DNA of 64,000 bases from Bacillota bacterium (lineage in GTDB: Bacteria > Bacillota > Bacilli > Paenibacillales > UBA4045). A program made the translations under genes and the position numbers. The DNA lies in contig JAEZQY010000004.1 in assembly GCA_023441055.1 (NCBI GenBank), positions 1 to 64,000 of the forward strand. Reading direction: 5' to 3'. A model generated the notes under the pieces. That model was not told the DNA's origin and did not search any database. It saw only the letters and a program-made list of their open reading frames with translations. Within the stretch, counting starts at the first letter, position 1. Each line of letters opens with the position of its first letter. Of the stretch, positions 7,718 to 16,230 are shown in pieces.

Positions 7718-7993
7718 ATGAATAAAGCAGATCTCGTAAACAAAGTAGCTGAGGCGACGGAATTGTCCAAGAAGGACACCGCAAGAGTGATAGACGCACT
7801 CTTCGAAGTGATTACGGAAGCGCTGCAGCAGGGCGAGCGAGTGCAGCTAGTCGGCTTCGGAAACTTCGAGCTACGCGAACGCTCGGCCCGTAAAGGCCGC
7901 AACCCGCAGACAGGTGAAGAAATTGATATTCCAGCCAGCAAGGTGCCGGCGTTCAAGCCTGGCAAAGCGTTGAAGGAAGGCGTCCAGATGTAG
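7718..7993 (+). CDS. hup: HU family DNA-binding protein
   Basis: A 91-residue nucleoid protein that binds and bends DNA without strong sequence preference. It has the HU signature GFGNFELRERSARKGRNPQT with the DNA-intercalating arm, and the usual N-terminal helices. It corresponds to hbs in B. subtilis, which has the same neighbours spoIVA and mtrB. GGAGGTGATC at 7700-7709 is correctly placed for ATG 7718; an ATG at 7710 directly behind it opens only a three-codon frame that overlaps the true start. TTGCAA at 7622 and TATATT at 7647 could be promoter elements, but the 19-bp spacing is long. Confidence 0.96.
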   Translation: MNKADLVNKVAEATELSKKDTARVIDALFEVITEALQQGERVQLVGFGNFELRERSARKGRNPQTGEEIDIPASKVPAFKPGKALKEGVQM

Positions 7994-8036
7994 CATAGCG
8001 GTCAGCTAAAGCCCCGCTCAGGCCTAGCTTGATAGC

Positions 8037-8065
8037 TTGTGTCTCTATCAATTTTCCTGTATACT
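8037..8065 (+). promoter_or_regulatory. Sigma-A promoter of mtrB
   Basis: TTGTGT (8037-8042), 17-bp spacer, TATACT (8060-8065). Transcription would begin near 8072, giving a 27-base leader. It means TRAP can be made independently of hup. Confidence 0.65.
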
Positions 8066-8098
8066 TTGATCAGGTTTCGGATATATAGGAGGGTACGC

Positions 8099-8323
8099 AT
8101 GAACGAATCTGCTCAGGGTGATTACTTCGTCATTAAAGCCAAGGACAACGGCGTTCAAGTCATCGGGCTGACCAGAGGTCACGATACCCGGTTCCACCAC
8201 ACGGAGAAGCTGGACAAGGGCGAAGTGATGATCGCGCAATTCACGGATCATACTTCGGCAGTGAAAATTAGAGGCAGAGCGAAGATCTGGACCAAGCATG
8301 GCATCGTTGACACAGAAGAATAG
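8099..8323 (+). CDS. mtrB: Tryptophan RNA-binding attenuation protein TRAP
   Basis: A 74-residue protein that aligns without gaps to B. subtilis TRAP over residues 8-60, including VIKA, VIGLTRG, FHH, EKLDKGEV, IAQFT and HTSA. The positions that bind tryptophan in the known structure (T25, T30, Q47, T49, S53) and those that contact GAG/UAG RNA (E36, K37, K56, R58) are all present. TRAP forms an 11-subunit ring that, with tryptophan bound, wraps leader RNA of the trp operon. Start is ATG 8099 behind GGAGGG. In B. subtilis mtrA (folE) precedes it in the same operon; here hup precedes it directly. Its target is visible at 17725-17781. Confidence 0.97.
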   Translation: MNESAQGDYFVIKAKDNGVQVIGLTRGHDTRFHHTEKLDKGEVMIAQFTDHTSAVKIRGRAKIWTKHGIVDTEE

Positions 8324-8345
8324 CGCTGCATGGCAGTCATTAACG

Positions 8346-8377
8346 AAGAATACAGGCATAGCTTGTATTCTTTTTTT
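8346..8377 (+). terminator. Intrinsic terminator after mtrB
   Basis: Nine-base-pair stem AAGAATACA (8346-8354) and TGTATTCTT (8364-8372), loop GGCATAGCT-like, then a run of T to 8377. Confidence 0.88.
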
Positions 8378-8417
8378 GTACAATAAATATAGAATGAATG
8401 CGACGAGGTGTAATCGG

Positions 8418-8951
8418 ATGAAATTGATTACAAGATTGTTGATGGTGGCTATGTTGTCTATTGGAATCGCATGGGGGCTCTCCCATCTGCCTAAGATGCA
8501 GACCCGCATGCTGGGGGCGGACCAAGAGCTGGCGGTATTCCGCGAGCTAAGACCTGTCGAATTATCGTATGATAACTTGGTAGACTATCTGAGTGAATGG
8601 ACATTGAAGCTCCCACTGCGTCAAGCGGATTGGAGCTATCAGATTCTTGCGTTGGATTATGAACTAAGCGGCGGAGTAGAACCGGAGGACGTCTATGAGC
8701 AGTTAATTGCCATTATTCGTTACGGTCTTGCTGGCACGAGCAATGTGGAGCGGGTGCAGGTGCGTGTCTTCCTGCCCGCAGGGGGCGCGGAACAGCAGAG
8801 AAAGCTGTTGCTAGCGGTAGATGCCAAGCGCGGTCAATTCCATTCACGTGAATATGAGGTATGGCGGCTGCATCGCGGGAATGCAGAGGAGTGGCTGTCA
8901 CAGCGGTTTCAATTCACTCGAACGAAACGATGGGATGCGCTGATTTCTTAA
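8418..8951 (+). CDS. Hypothetical membrane-anchored protein
   Basis: A 177-residue protein with one N-terminal hydrophobic segment at residues 5-21 that is probably a signal anchor, leaving an extracytoplasmic domain. No cysteine for lipid attachment is seen. The remainder is mixed alpha/beta with no motif that I recognise. Start ATG 8418 behind GAGGTG at 8405-8410; the frame is open to 8298 but the earlier part overlaps the mtrB terminator. It lies between mtrB and hepS, where I know of no B. subtilis counterpart. Confidence 0.6.
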   Translation: MKLITRLLMVAMLSIGIAWGLSHLPKMQTRMLGADQELAVFRELRPVELSYDNLVDYLSEWTLKLPLRQADWSYQILALDYELSGGVEPEDVYEQLIAIIRYGLAGTSNVERVQVRVFLPAGGAEQQRKLLLAVDAKRGQFHSREYEVWRLHRGNAEEWLSQRFQFTRTKRWDALIS

Positions 8952-9031
8952 CAGAGCTGCCCTTCATCGATATGGGCTGCAGAACGGGCAGCGGATGGGC
9001 TGTCGAAAGACATGCGAAAAAATAGCGGGTA

Positions 9032-9040
9032 TGTTATAAT
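9032..9040 (+). promoter_or_regulatory. Extended -10 promoter for the hepS operon
   Basis: TGTTATAAT: a consensus TATAAT at 9035-9040 preceded by the TGn extension. No good -35 is present, as is common for extended -10 promoters. Transcription would start near 9047 and read through hepS, menG and the mqn genes. Confidence 0.6.
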
Positions 9041-9099
9041 GTCTAAGATTAAGAGGCAGTTTGCTCCTGCGAGCTGCTATTCGCTCGGAGGCATCTGTG

Positions 9100-9966
9100 A
9101 TGAGTAAGTATGATATTCCCGATTATGCGCACAAGTATATCCATCATGATATGATTGAGGCTTACACGCGGCTTCCATCCTTTCCGGATGCCAGAGCGCA
9201 GCTCCTCTATTGGATGCTGGAAGACAATAGAGACGATGATAGACAAGGCTTGTATACGCTGGCCGTATCCCTGGCTCAACTCGGCTTGGACACACATGAT
9301 TGCGTTGACAATATGAGACCGGAGGAGACATTCGAACAGACGCGCGCTAGACAATTGAGCGTGCTGGCTGGCGATTACTTCAACGGTCGGTTCTATCAGC
9401 TATTAGCGCGCGCTGGCAAGCTCGAGATTGTACGGCTGGTCTCCAGCGCGATCTGTGAAGTCAATCGAATGAAGTTGACGCTAAATGAGAGACTGCGCCA
9501 ATTCAAGCTTACAACCGATGAGTATATGGAGTATATGATCGTCATCCGCAGCGAGCTGTTCCTATCGCTAACCAGCCTGCTGCGCGCTCCGAGTGGAGAA
9601 CGATTTCCTGAGCTGTTGCGGGGAGTCACTCAATGTGAGATTATTCAGGATGAGCTGGACCGACAAGAAGCGGACGAGCAGTACAAGGGCTGGTCCTACT
9701 GCTATATGCTGGAGCATGCGAATGCTGATGATCGTGCGGCGATCATCATGACGGACGAGGCTGATATGAACGCATTAAGTCATAAATATAAGACACAGCT
9801 GCTCCTCAGCGAGTTGCTGGAGGAGCAGCTTACAAGTGTCAAACGATTGATTGGACAGCTCGATTCTGACATGCTGAAGACCCAGCTGTCCATGATCTTA
9901 GAACCATTCCTAGTCCGTCTGCAACGAGGGCAAGCAGCAGATCAAATTCGAGGTGTGAATTTATGA
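9100..9966 (+). CDS. hepS: Heptaprenyl diphosphate synthase component I
   Basis: A 288-residue small subunit of the two-part polyprenyl diphosphate synthase that makes the menaquinone side chain. The family pattern GLDTHD at about residues 71-76 and RARQLSVLAGDYFNGRFYQL near 100 is clear; the subunit has no DDxxD motif and is thought to set chain length. Start ATG 9100 lies behind CGGAGG. It overlaps menG by the ATGA arrangement. The catalytic subunit HepT is three genes downstream, whereas in B. subtilis only menG lies between them. Confidence 0.9.
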   Translation: MSKYDIPDYAHKYIHHDMIEAYTRLPSFPDARAQLLYWMLEDNRDDDRQGLYTLAVSLAQLGLDTHDCVDNMRPEETFEQTRARQLSVLAGDYFNGRFYQLLARAGKLEIVRLVSSAICEVNRMKLTLNERLRQFKLTTDEYMEYMIVIRSELFLSLTSLLRAPSGERFPELLRGVTQCEIIQDELDRQEADEQYKGWSYCYMLEHANADDRAAIIMTDEADMNALSHKYKTQLLLSELLEEQLTSVKRLIGQLDSDMLKTQLSMILEPFLVRLQRGQAADQIRGVNL

Positions 9967-10670
9967 GTCGTGAAATTAAGGAACAGCATGTGCATGCAGT
10001 CTTCCAGAGCATTGCGCATAAGTATGATGTCATGAATGACATCCTGAGCTTCCGCAGGCATAAGGCTTGGCGCAAATTCACTATGAAGAAAATGAATATC
10101 GCCCTGGGTCAGACCGCCGTCGATCTGTGCTGCGGCACCTGCGATTGGACGATCAGCCTGGCGGAGGCCAGTCAAAGCGGGAAAATTACCGGACTAGATT
10201 TCAGCGAGAATATGCTAGAGGTCGGCCGGCATAAGGTTACGCAAGCCGGTCTAGCTGATCGGATTCAGCTAGATCAGGGCAATGCGATGGAGCTGCCTTA
10301 CGCCGATAACACCTTCGATTACGCGACGATTGGATTCGGACTTCGCAATGTGCCGGATATTGTCAAGGTGCTAACTGAGATGCGGCGCGTTGTAAAGCCT
10401 GGTGGTAAGGTTGTTTGTCTGGAATTGTCCAAGCCGACATGGCAGCCCTTCAAAGGGATTTATTTTTTTTATTTCCGATTTATTCTGCCGGTCGTGGCCA
10501 AGGTGCTGGCGAGGCGATATGATCAATACAAGTGGTTGCCGGAATCGCTGGCGATGTTCCCTGATCACAAGCAGTTGGCTGATATATTCAGCGAGTGCGG
10601 CCTGCGCAATGTGGAGGTATATCCACTCTCGCTCGGTATTGCCGCATTGCATATCGGTGTGAAAGGCTGA
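9963..10670 (+). CDS. menG: Demethylmenaquinone methyltransferase
   Basis: A 235-residue SAM-dependent methyltransferase of the UbiE/MenG family that does the last step of menaquinone synthesis. Motifs: FQSIAHKYDVMND near the N terminus, VDLCCGTCDWT (SAM-binding motif I, residues 52-62), and FGLRNVPD followed by EMRRVVKPGG. Its length is typical. It overlaps hepS by four bases. The step is common to the classical and the futalosine route, so this gene alone does not tell which is used; the neighbours mqnP and mqnA do. Confidence 0.95.
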   Translation: MSREIKEQHVHAVFQSIAHKYDVMNDILSFRRHKAWRKFTMKKMNIALGQTAVDLCCGTCDWTISLAEASQSGKITGLDFSENMLEVGRHKVTQAGLADRIQLDQGNAMELPYADNTFDYATIGFGLRNVPDIVKVLTEMRRVVKPGGKVVCLELSKPTWQPFKGIYFFYFRFILPVVAKVLARRYDQYKWLPESLAMFPDHKQLADIFSECGLRNVEVYPLSLGIAALHIGVKG

Positions 10671-10680
10671 TCCTATACTA

Positions 10681-11541
10681 ATGAGAAAACTTAAGATATT
10701 CCTGGACATGATCAAGTTCGAGCATACGATCTTCGCGCTGCCATTCGCTTATATGGGCGCTGTGCTGGGCGGGGTGCTGCACAATGACCACTTGCCAAGC
10801 TGGATGCAAATGCTATGGATCACACTTGCTATGGTAGGTGCTCGCACAGCGGGCATGGCGCTGAATCGGGTAATCGATCGTACGATCGATGCGCTAAATC
10901 CGCGTACGAGCAGCAGGGCGTTGCCGGCAGGACTGATGAAGACAGCAGAGGCATGGTTATTCATTATTCTATCATTCGGATTGTTCTTCCTGGCAACTTC
11001 TCAGCTAGATCCGTTAGCGATGAAGCTGATGCCGATTGCGATTGTGATGCTGGTCGGCTATTCGTATATGAAGCGGTTTACTTGGTTATGCCACTTATTC
11101 CTCGGGTTAACGAATGGGCTGGCTGCGTTAGGCGGCTGGGTGGCGATTACCGGAGAGTTGAATGCGACGGCATTCGTCTTCTATATCACGATCGCCTTAT
11201 GGATAGCTGGCTTCGATATCCTGTATGCTTGTCAGGATGCGGAGTTCGACCGCGACGCGAAGCTTCACTCGATTCCAACGCGATTCGGCATTCGGGCATC
11301 GTTATGGATAGCTAAGGGCTTCCATATTGGTACGGCGGTTGGATTACTTGTCTTATATGTGATTACGGATCTGAGCTGGTGGTACGTTGCAGGTATGCTC
11401 ATTTCCTATTTGATTCTGTTCTACGAGCACCGTATTGTATCGCCTAATGATCTCAGCAGACTTAACACTGCCTTCTTCACCATGAATGGGATATTGGCCG
11501 TCATCCTGTTCGTCTTCACCTGGATTGATGTAATCGTGTAG
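10681..11541 (+). CDS. mqnP: UbiA-family prenyltransferase, probably MqnP
   Basis: A 286-residue integral membrane prenyltransferase with about eight hydrophobic helices. The two aspartate-rich motifs of the family are present: NRVIDRTIDALNPRT (NxxxD/DxxxD) near residue 62 and DAEFDRDAKLHSIPTRFG near 182. Between menG and mqnA it is best read as MqnP, which prenylates the naphthoate intermediate of the futalosine menaquinone pathway. It resembles the 4-hydroxybenzoate prenyltransferase branch of the family more than MenA, as MqnP proteins do. The UbiX/UbiD-type partners often found with it are not here. Confidence 0.8.
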   Translation: MRKLKIFLDMIKFEHTIFALPFAYMGAVLGGVLHNDHLPSWMQMLWITLAMVGARTAGMALNRVIDRTIDALNPRTSSRALPAGLMKTAEAWLFIILSFGLFFLATSQLDPLAMKLMPIAIVMLVGYSYMKRFTWLCHLFLGLTNGLAALGGWVAITGELNATAFVFYITIALWIAGFDILYACQDAEFDRDAKLHSIPTRFGIRASLWIAKGFHIGTAVGLLVLYVITDLSWWYVAGMLISYLILFYEHRIVSPNDLSRLNTAFFTMNGILAVILFVFTWIDVIV

Positions 11542-11576
11542 GCGGGCGTGTAGTGTATCTAATTGGGGTGTAAAGA

Positions 11577-12428
11577 ATGAATGACAACAATCGCAAGCTG
11601 CAGCTGTGTGAGATCGATTATACGAATGTATGGCCGGTCACACACTACTTCCCGATCATGCATTATCAGAATGAGATTGAGCTGATTCGCAGTGTGCCTG
11701 CTATACTAAATGGACGTATGCTCGAAGGATCAATCGATGTCGGACCGATCTCGTCGTTCGCTTACGGCGTGTCCCATCGTCACTATCTGCTTATGCCTAA
11801 GCTCTCTGTCAGCGCCTATGGTCCTGTCCGCTCCATCCTGTTATTCTATAGAGGGGACTTGGAGCAAGTGAAGCATGGCAGCATCGCCTTAACTAAAACT
11901 TCCGCGACGTCGGTGAATCTGCTTAAGATCATTATGCAGAAGTTTTATGGGGGCAGCCCGGTCTATCAGGTTGAAGAGCCTGTACTACTCGATATGATGG
12001 CACGGCATGATGCAGCCTTGTTAATTGGTGATGACGCCATTCGCGAATCGTGGCAGGATAACGGGTATAACACGCTTGATCTAGGCGCAGAATGGACAAG
12101 ACTAACCGGTCATTCCATGACGTATGCGGTCTGGGCGATCAGACGAGACGCTGCTGAACGTTATCCAGAACTGCTGGCTCGAATTGTCCGGGATTATGTG
12201 GAGAGCAAGCGCAAGGCGAAGCTAGATCCGAATGATGTGATCCAAGCTGCGATTGCGCGAATGGGGGGTACAACCAATTATTGGCAAATGTACTTCGGCG
12301 GATTAACCCATGATCTTGACTCCGAACAGTGTGCTGGACTGCAGCTTTACTATGAATATGCGCTTGAGCTTGGCTTATTGCAAGAACCTGTCGAGCATCA
12401 ATTTTTCCATCTTAAGGGCTATGGGTGA
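11577..12428 (+). CDS. mqnA: Chorismate dehydratase MqnA (futalosine pathway)
   Basis: A 283-residue protein of the MqnA/MqnD periplasmic-binding-like fold. Typical elements are IDYTNVWPVTHYF near the N terminus, SIDVGPISSFAYG near residue 59, and LIGDDAI with LGAEWTRLTG further on. MqnA dehydrates chorismate to 3-[(1-carboxyvinyl)oxy]benzoate, the first step of the futalosine route to menaquinone. It lies between mqnP and hepT and a few kilobases from aroC, which makes its substrate. MqnD is the alternative, but the context and the family pattern favour MqnA. Confidence 0.85.
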   Translation: MNDNNRKLQLCEIDYTNVWPVTHYFPIMHYQNEIELIRSVPAILNGRMLEGSIDVGPISSFAYGVSHRHYLLMPKLSVSAYGPVRSILLFYRGDLEQVKHGSIALTKTSATSVNLLKIIMQKFYGGSPVYQVEEPVLLDMMARHDAALLIGDDAIRESWQDNGYNTLDLGAEWTRLTGHSMTYAVWAIRRDAAERYPELLARIVRDYVESKRKAKLDPNDVIQAAIARMGGTTNYWQMYFGGLTHDLDSEQCAGLQLYYEYALELGLLQEPVEHQFFHLKGYG

Positions 12429-12432
12429 ATGA

Positions 12433-13407
12433 ATGAAACTATTAGACATCTACTCAAGTATGAAATCGGATATCGACTATATTGAAGCGGAGATGGAGCG
12501 CACCATTCGTACGGACCATGCGCTCCTGAATCAAGCTTCGCTGCATCTGCTGAAGGCCGGGGGGAAGAGAATCCGCCCGATCTTCGTGCTGCTTGCGGGT
12601 CAATTCGGCGACTATTCGCTGGAGCGTCTCAAGCATGTGGCAGTTTCACTGGAGCTGATCCATATGGCGAGTCTCGTCCACGATGATGTGATTGATGACG
12701 CGGACACCAGACGGGGCCAACTCACGGTCAAGTCGAAGTGGGATAATCAAATTGCCATGTATACCGGTGATTACATATTCGCTAAGGCGCTATCGGTCAT
12801 CACAGAGCTGGAGCATTCCGAGATCCATCAGATTCTATCTAAAGCGATGGTGCAGATGTGTCTTGGCGAGATGGAGCAGATTCGCTTCTTCTACCGAACT
12901 GATCAGAGCATACGCGACTATCTGCTGCGCATTCGCAGGAAGACGGCGCTGCTGATCGCGGTAAGCTGTCAACTGGGCGCGCTGGCCAATGGCGCGCCGC
13001 GTTCGGTGGCCAACACCTTATATAAATTTGGTTACAATGTAGGAATGGCCTTCCAGATACGGGATGACTTGCTGGACATAACGGGCACCGAGAAGGAGTT
13101 GGGCAAGCCGCCGGGAAGCGACATACGACAGGGGAATGTAACCTTGCCATATCTATTGGCGCTGCAGGAGGAGCGGCTTCGTGCATCAATGCTCGCGAAT
13201 TTCGAAGAACTCAAGTCCGCTGCAGGTGCAGGGGATACGAGCTATCTGCTGGATCTGGTGCGTAAGAGCCCGGCTATGAAGCAGTCGGAGCAACTGGCTA
13301 CCCGTTATATCGACAAGGCCTTGTCGGCGCTGCATACACTGCCAGCTATACCGGCCAAGCGCAGCCTAATCGAAGTGTCGCGTTTCATTGCGAATCGATC
13401 TTATTAA
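12433..13407 (+). CDS. hepT: Heptaprenyl diphosphate synthase component II
   Basis: A 324-residue trans-prenyl diphosphate synthase, the catalytic subunit that elongates farnesyl diphosphate with isopentenyl diphosphate. First aspartate-rich motif LVHDDVIDDADTRRG near residue 82, second QIRDDLLDITG near 208, and KAGGKRIRPIFV near 39. It works with HepS encoded upstream. It starts four bases after the mqnA stop (TGAATGAATG), so the two genes are translationally coupled. Confidence 0.95.
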   Translation: MKLLDIYSSMKSDIDYIEAEMERTIRTDHALLNQASLHLLKAGGKRIRPIFVLLAGQFGDYSLERLKHVAVSLELIHMASLVHDDVIDDADTRRGQLTVKSKWDNQIAMYTGDYIFAKALSVITELEHSEIHQILSKAMVQMCLGEMEQIRFFYRTDQSIRDYLLRIRRKTALLIAVSCQLGALANGAPRSVANTLYKFGYNVGMAFQIRDDLLDITGTEKELGKPPGSDIRQGNVTLPYLLALQEERLRASMLANFEELKSAAGAGDTSYLLDLVRKSPAMKQSEQLATRYIDKALSALHTLPAIPAKRSLIEVSRFIANRSY

Positions 13408-13427
13408 ACTGAGGGAGGTCACCAATT

Positions 13428-13871
13428 GTGCAAAGAACGTATCTGATGGTGAAACCAGACGGTGTGGAACGCGGATTAATCGGTGATGTAATCACGAGGT
13501 TCGAGCATAAGGGTTTCAAACTTATTGGATGCAAGTTGATGCAACTATCTCGCGAGCAAGCAGAACGTCATTATGCAGAGCATGTCGGCAAGCCCTTCTA
13601 CGAACGACTCGTCAACTTCATCACCTCCGGACCGGTTGTGGGCATGGTCTGGGAGGGCGATGAGGTGATTACGATCTCGCGAATGATGATTGGCAAGACG
13701 AATGCGCTGGAAGCTGCGCCTGGCACGATCCGCGGAGATTATGCTGTACATACGAATCTGAATATCATTCATGGCTCCGATTCACCGGAGAGCGCGGAGC
13801 GAGAGATCAGCCATTTCTTCAAGCCCGAAGAATTACTACGTTACGATAGATCGCTGGATAACTGGATTTAG
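13428..13871 (+). CDS. ndk: Nucleoside diphosphate kinase
   Basis: A 147-residue enzyme that moves the gamma phosphate from ATP to other nucleoside diphosphates through a phosphohistidine. The active-site stretch NIIHGSDSPESAEREI contains the catalytic histidine, and the N terminus TYLMVKPDGVERG is typical. The start is GTG 13428 behind GGGAGGT. The same gene order hepT-ndk-cheR is found in B. subtilis. Confidence 0.97.
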   Translation: MQRTYLMVKPDGVERGLIGDVITRFEHKGFKLIGCKLMQLSREQAERHYAEHVGKPFYERLVNFITSGPVVGMVWEGDEVITISRMMIGKTNALEAAPGTIRGDYAVHTNLNIIHGSDSPESAEREISHFFKPEELLRYDRSLDNWI

Positions 13872-13893
13872 CGCTATTGGGAGGGGGATCGGC

Positions 13894-14670
13894 ATGGAGG
13901 ATATGGATTACTATGTATTCACGAAGAAGGTCAAGGATCATCTTGGCCTGGATCTGAGTAATTATAAGGAAACGCAAATGAAGCGTAGACTAACCTCGCT
14001 GAGGACGAAGCGGGGATTCGATTCATTCACTGCCTACTTCAACGCGATTACGAAGGAACCAACACTGCTGAATGAATTCAAGGATCGGGTCACGATCAAT
14101 GTGTCAGAATTCTGGCGAAATCCGAACCGGTGGTCGGTGCTGGAGCAGAAGTTCATTCCTGAGATGCTCGCGAATATGCCAAGGCTGAAGTGTTGGAGCG
14201 CTGCCTGCTCCACAGGCGAGGAACCCTATACGTTAGCGATGATTCTGAATGAGCAGGGGAGCGCCCAGGCAGATATTCTAGCGATGGATCTTGATGAGTC
14301 TGTACTTCAGAAGGCGCAGCAAGGTCAGTATCTTGAACGTTCCGTACGTGATGTGCCCCCTAATTATATGAAGAAGTACTTCACACGTGAGGGAGAACAC
14401 TATCAAATCGCATCATCGCTGAAGCGAATGATTCGCTTTCGCAGCGGCAATCTGCTGCTGGATCGATTCGAGAAGGATTTCGATTTAATTATTTGCAGGA
14501 ATGTGATGATCTATTTCACCGAGCCCGCTAAGCACGACTTGTATCATAAATTCTCAGCCAGCTTGAAGCCGGGTGGGATCCTGTTCGTAGGCAGCACGGA
14601 GCAGATCTTCTCGCCTGCGCAGTATCGACTTGAAGCCGTCGATTCCTTCTTCTACAAGAAGTTACCCTGA
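13894..14670 (+). CDS. cheR: Chemotaxis protein methyltransferase CheR
   Basis: A 258-residue SAM-dependent enzyme that methylates glutamates of chemoreceptors in adaptation. An N-terminal helical domain (residues 1-80, with YKETQMKRRL) is followed by the methyltransferase domain with WSAACSTGEEPYTLAM (SAM site) and DLIICRNVMIYF. Start ATG 13894 follows GGGAGGGGG; an upstream extension in the same frame overlaps ndk and is rejected. No other chemotaxis gene is nearby, as in B. subtilis, where cheR is also isolated here. Confidence 0.95.
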   Translation: MEDMDYYVFTKKVKDHLGLDLSNYKETQMKRRLTSLRTKRGFDSFTAYFNAITKEPTLLNEFKDRVTINVSEFWRNPNRWSVLEQKFIPEMLANMPRLKCWSAACSTGEEPYTLAMILNEQGSAQADILAMDLDESVLQKAQQGQYLERSVRDVPPNYMKKYFTREGEHYQIASSLKRMIRFRSGNLLLDRFEKDFDLIICRNVMIYFTEPAKHDLYHKFSASLKPGGILFVGSTEQIFSPAQYRLEAVDSFFYKKLP

Positions 14671-14738
14671 TCCCCTCGTGTATAAGATATCTGGATCTTA
14701 GAAACACTAGAATCAAAAGGATGCAAGGGGCTTATGCT

Positions 14739-14903
14739 ATGGAAAAGGCTAAGGCGATCACCGCCTATTTGAAGGGCTTCATCACGCTGCAAGAATGTCA
14801 GCTGATTCTGGGTCTGGATGCGGCTGTCATTCAAGAAATGACCGCTGCTAGAGTGAAAGAGGAACGGCCGGCTAGCGCATCGGAGCCGGTTCCGCATTCC
14901 TAG
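14739..14903 (+). CDS. Hypothetical small protein
   Basis: A 54-residue reading frame with AAGGGG at 14725-14730 eight bases before the ATG. The first 35 residues look like two helices (KAITAYLKGFITLQECQLIL); the tail is charged and Pro/Ser rich. I do not recognise it. A clear terminator follows, so the frame sits in a transcribed unit, which supports it being real. Position between cheR and aroC. Confidence 0.5.
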   Translation: MEKAKAITAYLKGFITLQECQLILGLDAAVIQEMTAARVKEERPASASEPVPHS

Positions 14904-14925
14904 AAGACCAGCATTCAAGTAAAGG

Positions 14926-14964
14926 AAGCGAGTATCTGTCAAATGACGGAATGCTCGCTTTTTA
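14926..14964 (+). terminator. Intrinsic terminator before aroC
   Basis: AAGCGAG (14926-14932) pairs with CTCGCTT (14954-14960), with a further GTC/GAC inner stem around AAAT, then TTTTTA. It isolates the aro-trp operon from upstream transcription. Confidence 0.85.
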
Positions 14965-15000
14965 TTAACTTCTGCCACTTCGCCGCGGCAGGGCGTTTCC

Positions 15001-15029
15001 TTGTCAAACCGTTCCCGCTGTACTATAAT
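15001..15029 (+). promoter_or_regulatory. Sigma-A promoter of the aro-trp supraoperon
   Basis: TTGTCA (15001-15006), exactly 17 bp, TATAAT (15024-15029). Start of transcription expected near 15036, about 30 bases before aroC. Close to consensus and directly behind a terminator. Confidence 0.9.
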
Positions 15030-15066
15030 TAGCACAGCGATTTTCTAAGAGAAGTGGGGGACAACA

Positions 15067-16230
15067 ATGCGTTATCTTACCGCCGGAGAGACTCATGGAC
15101 CGCAATTAACGGCAATCATCGAAGGTGTGCCTAGCAATATGAGGTTTGATTTCCAAGCCGTTAATGAACAGCTGCAGCGTCGACAGAAGGGATACGGTCG
15201 AGGACGCAGAATGCAGATCGAGAAGGATGAGGCCAGCATTGTGGGCGGCGTCCGGCACGGCCGCACGACAGGCGCGCCGATCGCGCTTGTTATCGCCAAT
15301 AAGGATTGGAAGCATTGGACAACGGTCATGAACATCGAGCCGATTGAGGGCAGCGACGAGGATAAGCGCCGCGTACACCGGCCACGCCCCGGTCATGCTG
15401 ATTTGAATGGCGGTCTAAAATATAATGTAAAGGATTTACGCAATGTGCTAGAGCGGTCAAGCGCGCGTGAAACGGCAGCCCGTGTGGCTTGCGGCGCTGT
15501 CGCTCGTCTCCTGCTCGCGGAATTCGGTATAAAGGTGGCCGGACAGGTTATTCGAATTGGGGAGGTTGAGGCAAGGCGCTATGACTTGCCGCTTGAGGAG
15601 CTGGCTCGAATCACCGAGGAATCCCCAGTACGTGTTGTCGATAAGGACGCGGAAGCGAAGATGATCGCGCATATTGAACAGATCAAGAAGGACGGAGACT
15701 CTATTGGCGGTATTGTCGAATGCATTGTGGAGGGCGTGCCAGTCGGCTTAGGCAGCTATGTGCAGTGGGACCGCAAGCTGGATGGACGTATTGCGCAAGC
15801 CGTAGTATCCATAAACGCGTTCAAAGGCGTTGAATTCGGAATTGGCTTCGAGGTGTCTGAGAAGCCGGGCTCGGAGGTGCATGATGAGATTCTATATAAT
15901 GCCGAGCAAGGCTATCATCGCGCGACGAATCGATTAGGCGGGTTCGAGGGCGGCATGACTAACGGTATGCCGATTATCGTCCGTGGTGTGATGAAGCCGA
16001 TCCCTACGCTGTACAAGCCGCTACGCAGCGTAGATATCGATACGAAGGAGCCGTTCACTGCACAGGTAGAACGTTCAGACGCTTGCGCAGTGCCAGCGGC
16101 CAGTGTCGTTCTGGAAAGCGTTGTCGCTTGGGAGATCGCCAATGCGTTCCTGGAGAAGTTCGGCGGAGATTCAATCGAAGAGATCAGAGCTAATTATTCC
16201 CAATATCAATCACAAGTGGAGCGCTACTAA
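15067..16230 (+). CDS. aroC: Chorismate synthase
   Basis: A 387-residue FMN-dependent enzyme that converts 5-enolpyruvylshikimate 3-phosphate to chorismate (named aroF in B. subtilis). Signatures: MRYLTAGETHGPQL at the start, RRQKGYGRGRRM, the RPGHADLNGGLKY stretch, and the RSSARETAARV segment. It is the branch point for Trp, Tyr, Phe and menaquinone in this window. The stop overlaps the aroB start (TAATGATG). Confidence 0.97.
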   Translation: MRYLTAGETHGPQLTAIIEGVPSNMRFDFQAVNEQLQRRQKGYGRGRRMQIEKDEASIVGGVRHGRTTGAPIALVIANKDWKHWTTVMNIEPIEGSDEDKRRVHRPRPGHADLNGGLKYNVKDLRNVLERSSARETAARVACGAVARLLLAEFGIKVAGQVIRIGEVEARRYDLPLEELARITEESPVRVVDKDAEAKMIAHIEQIKKDGDSIGGIVECIVEGVPVGLGSYVQWDRKLDGRIAQAVVSINAFKGVEFGIGFEVSEKPGSEVHDEILYNAEQGYHRATNRLGGFEGGMTNGMPIIVRGVMKPIPTLYKPLRSVDIDTKEPFTAQVERSDACAVPAASVVLESVVAWEIANAFLEKFGGDSIEEIRANYSQYQSQVERY

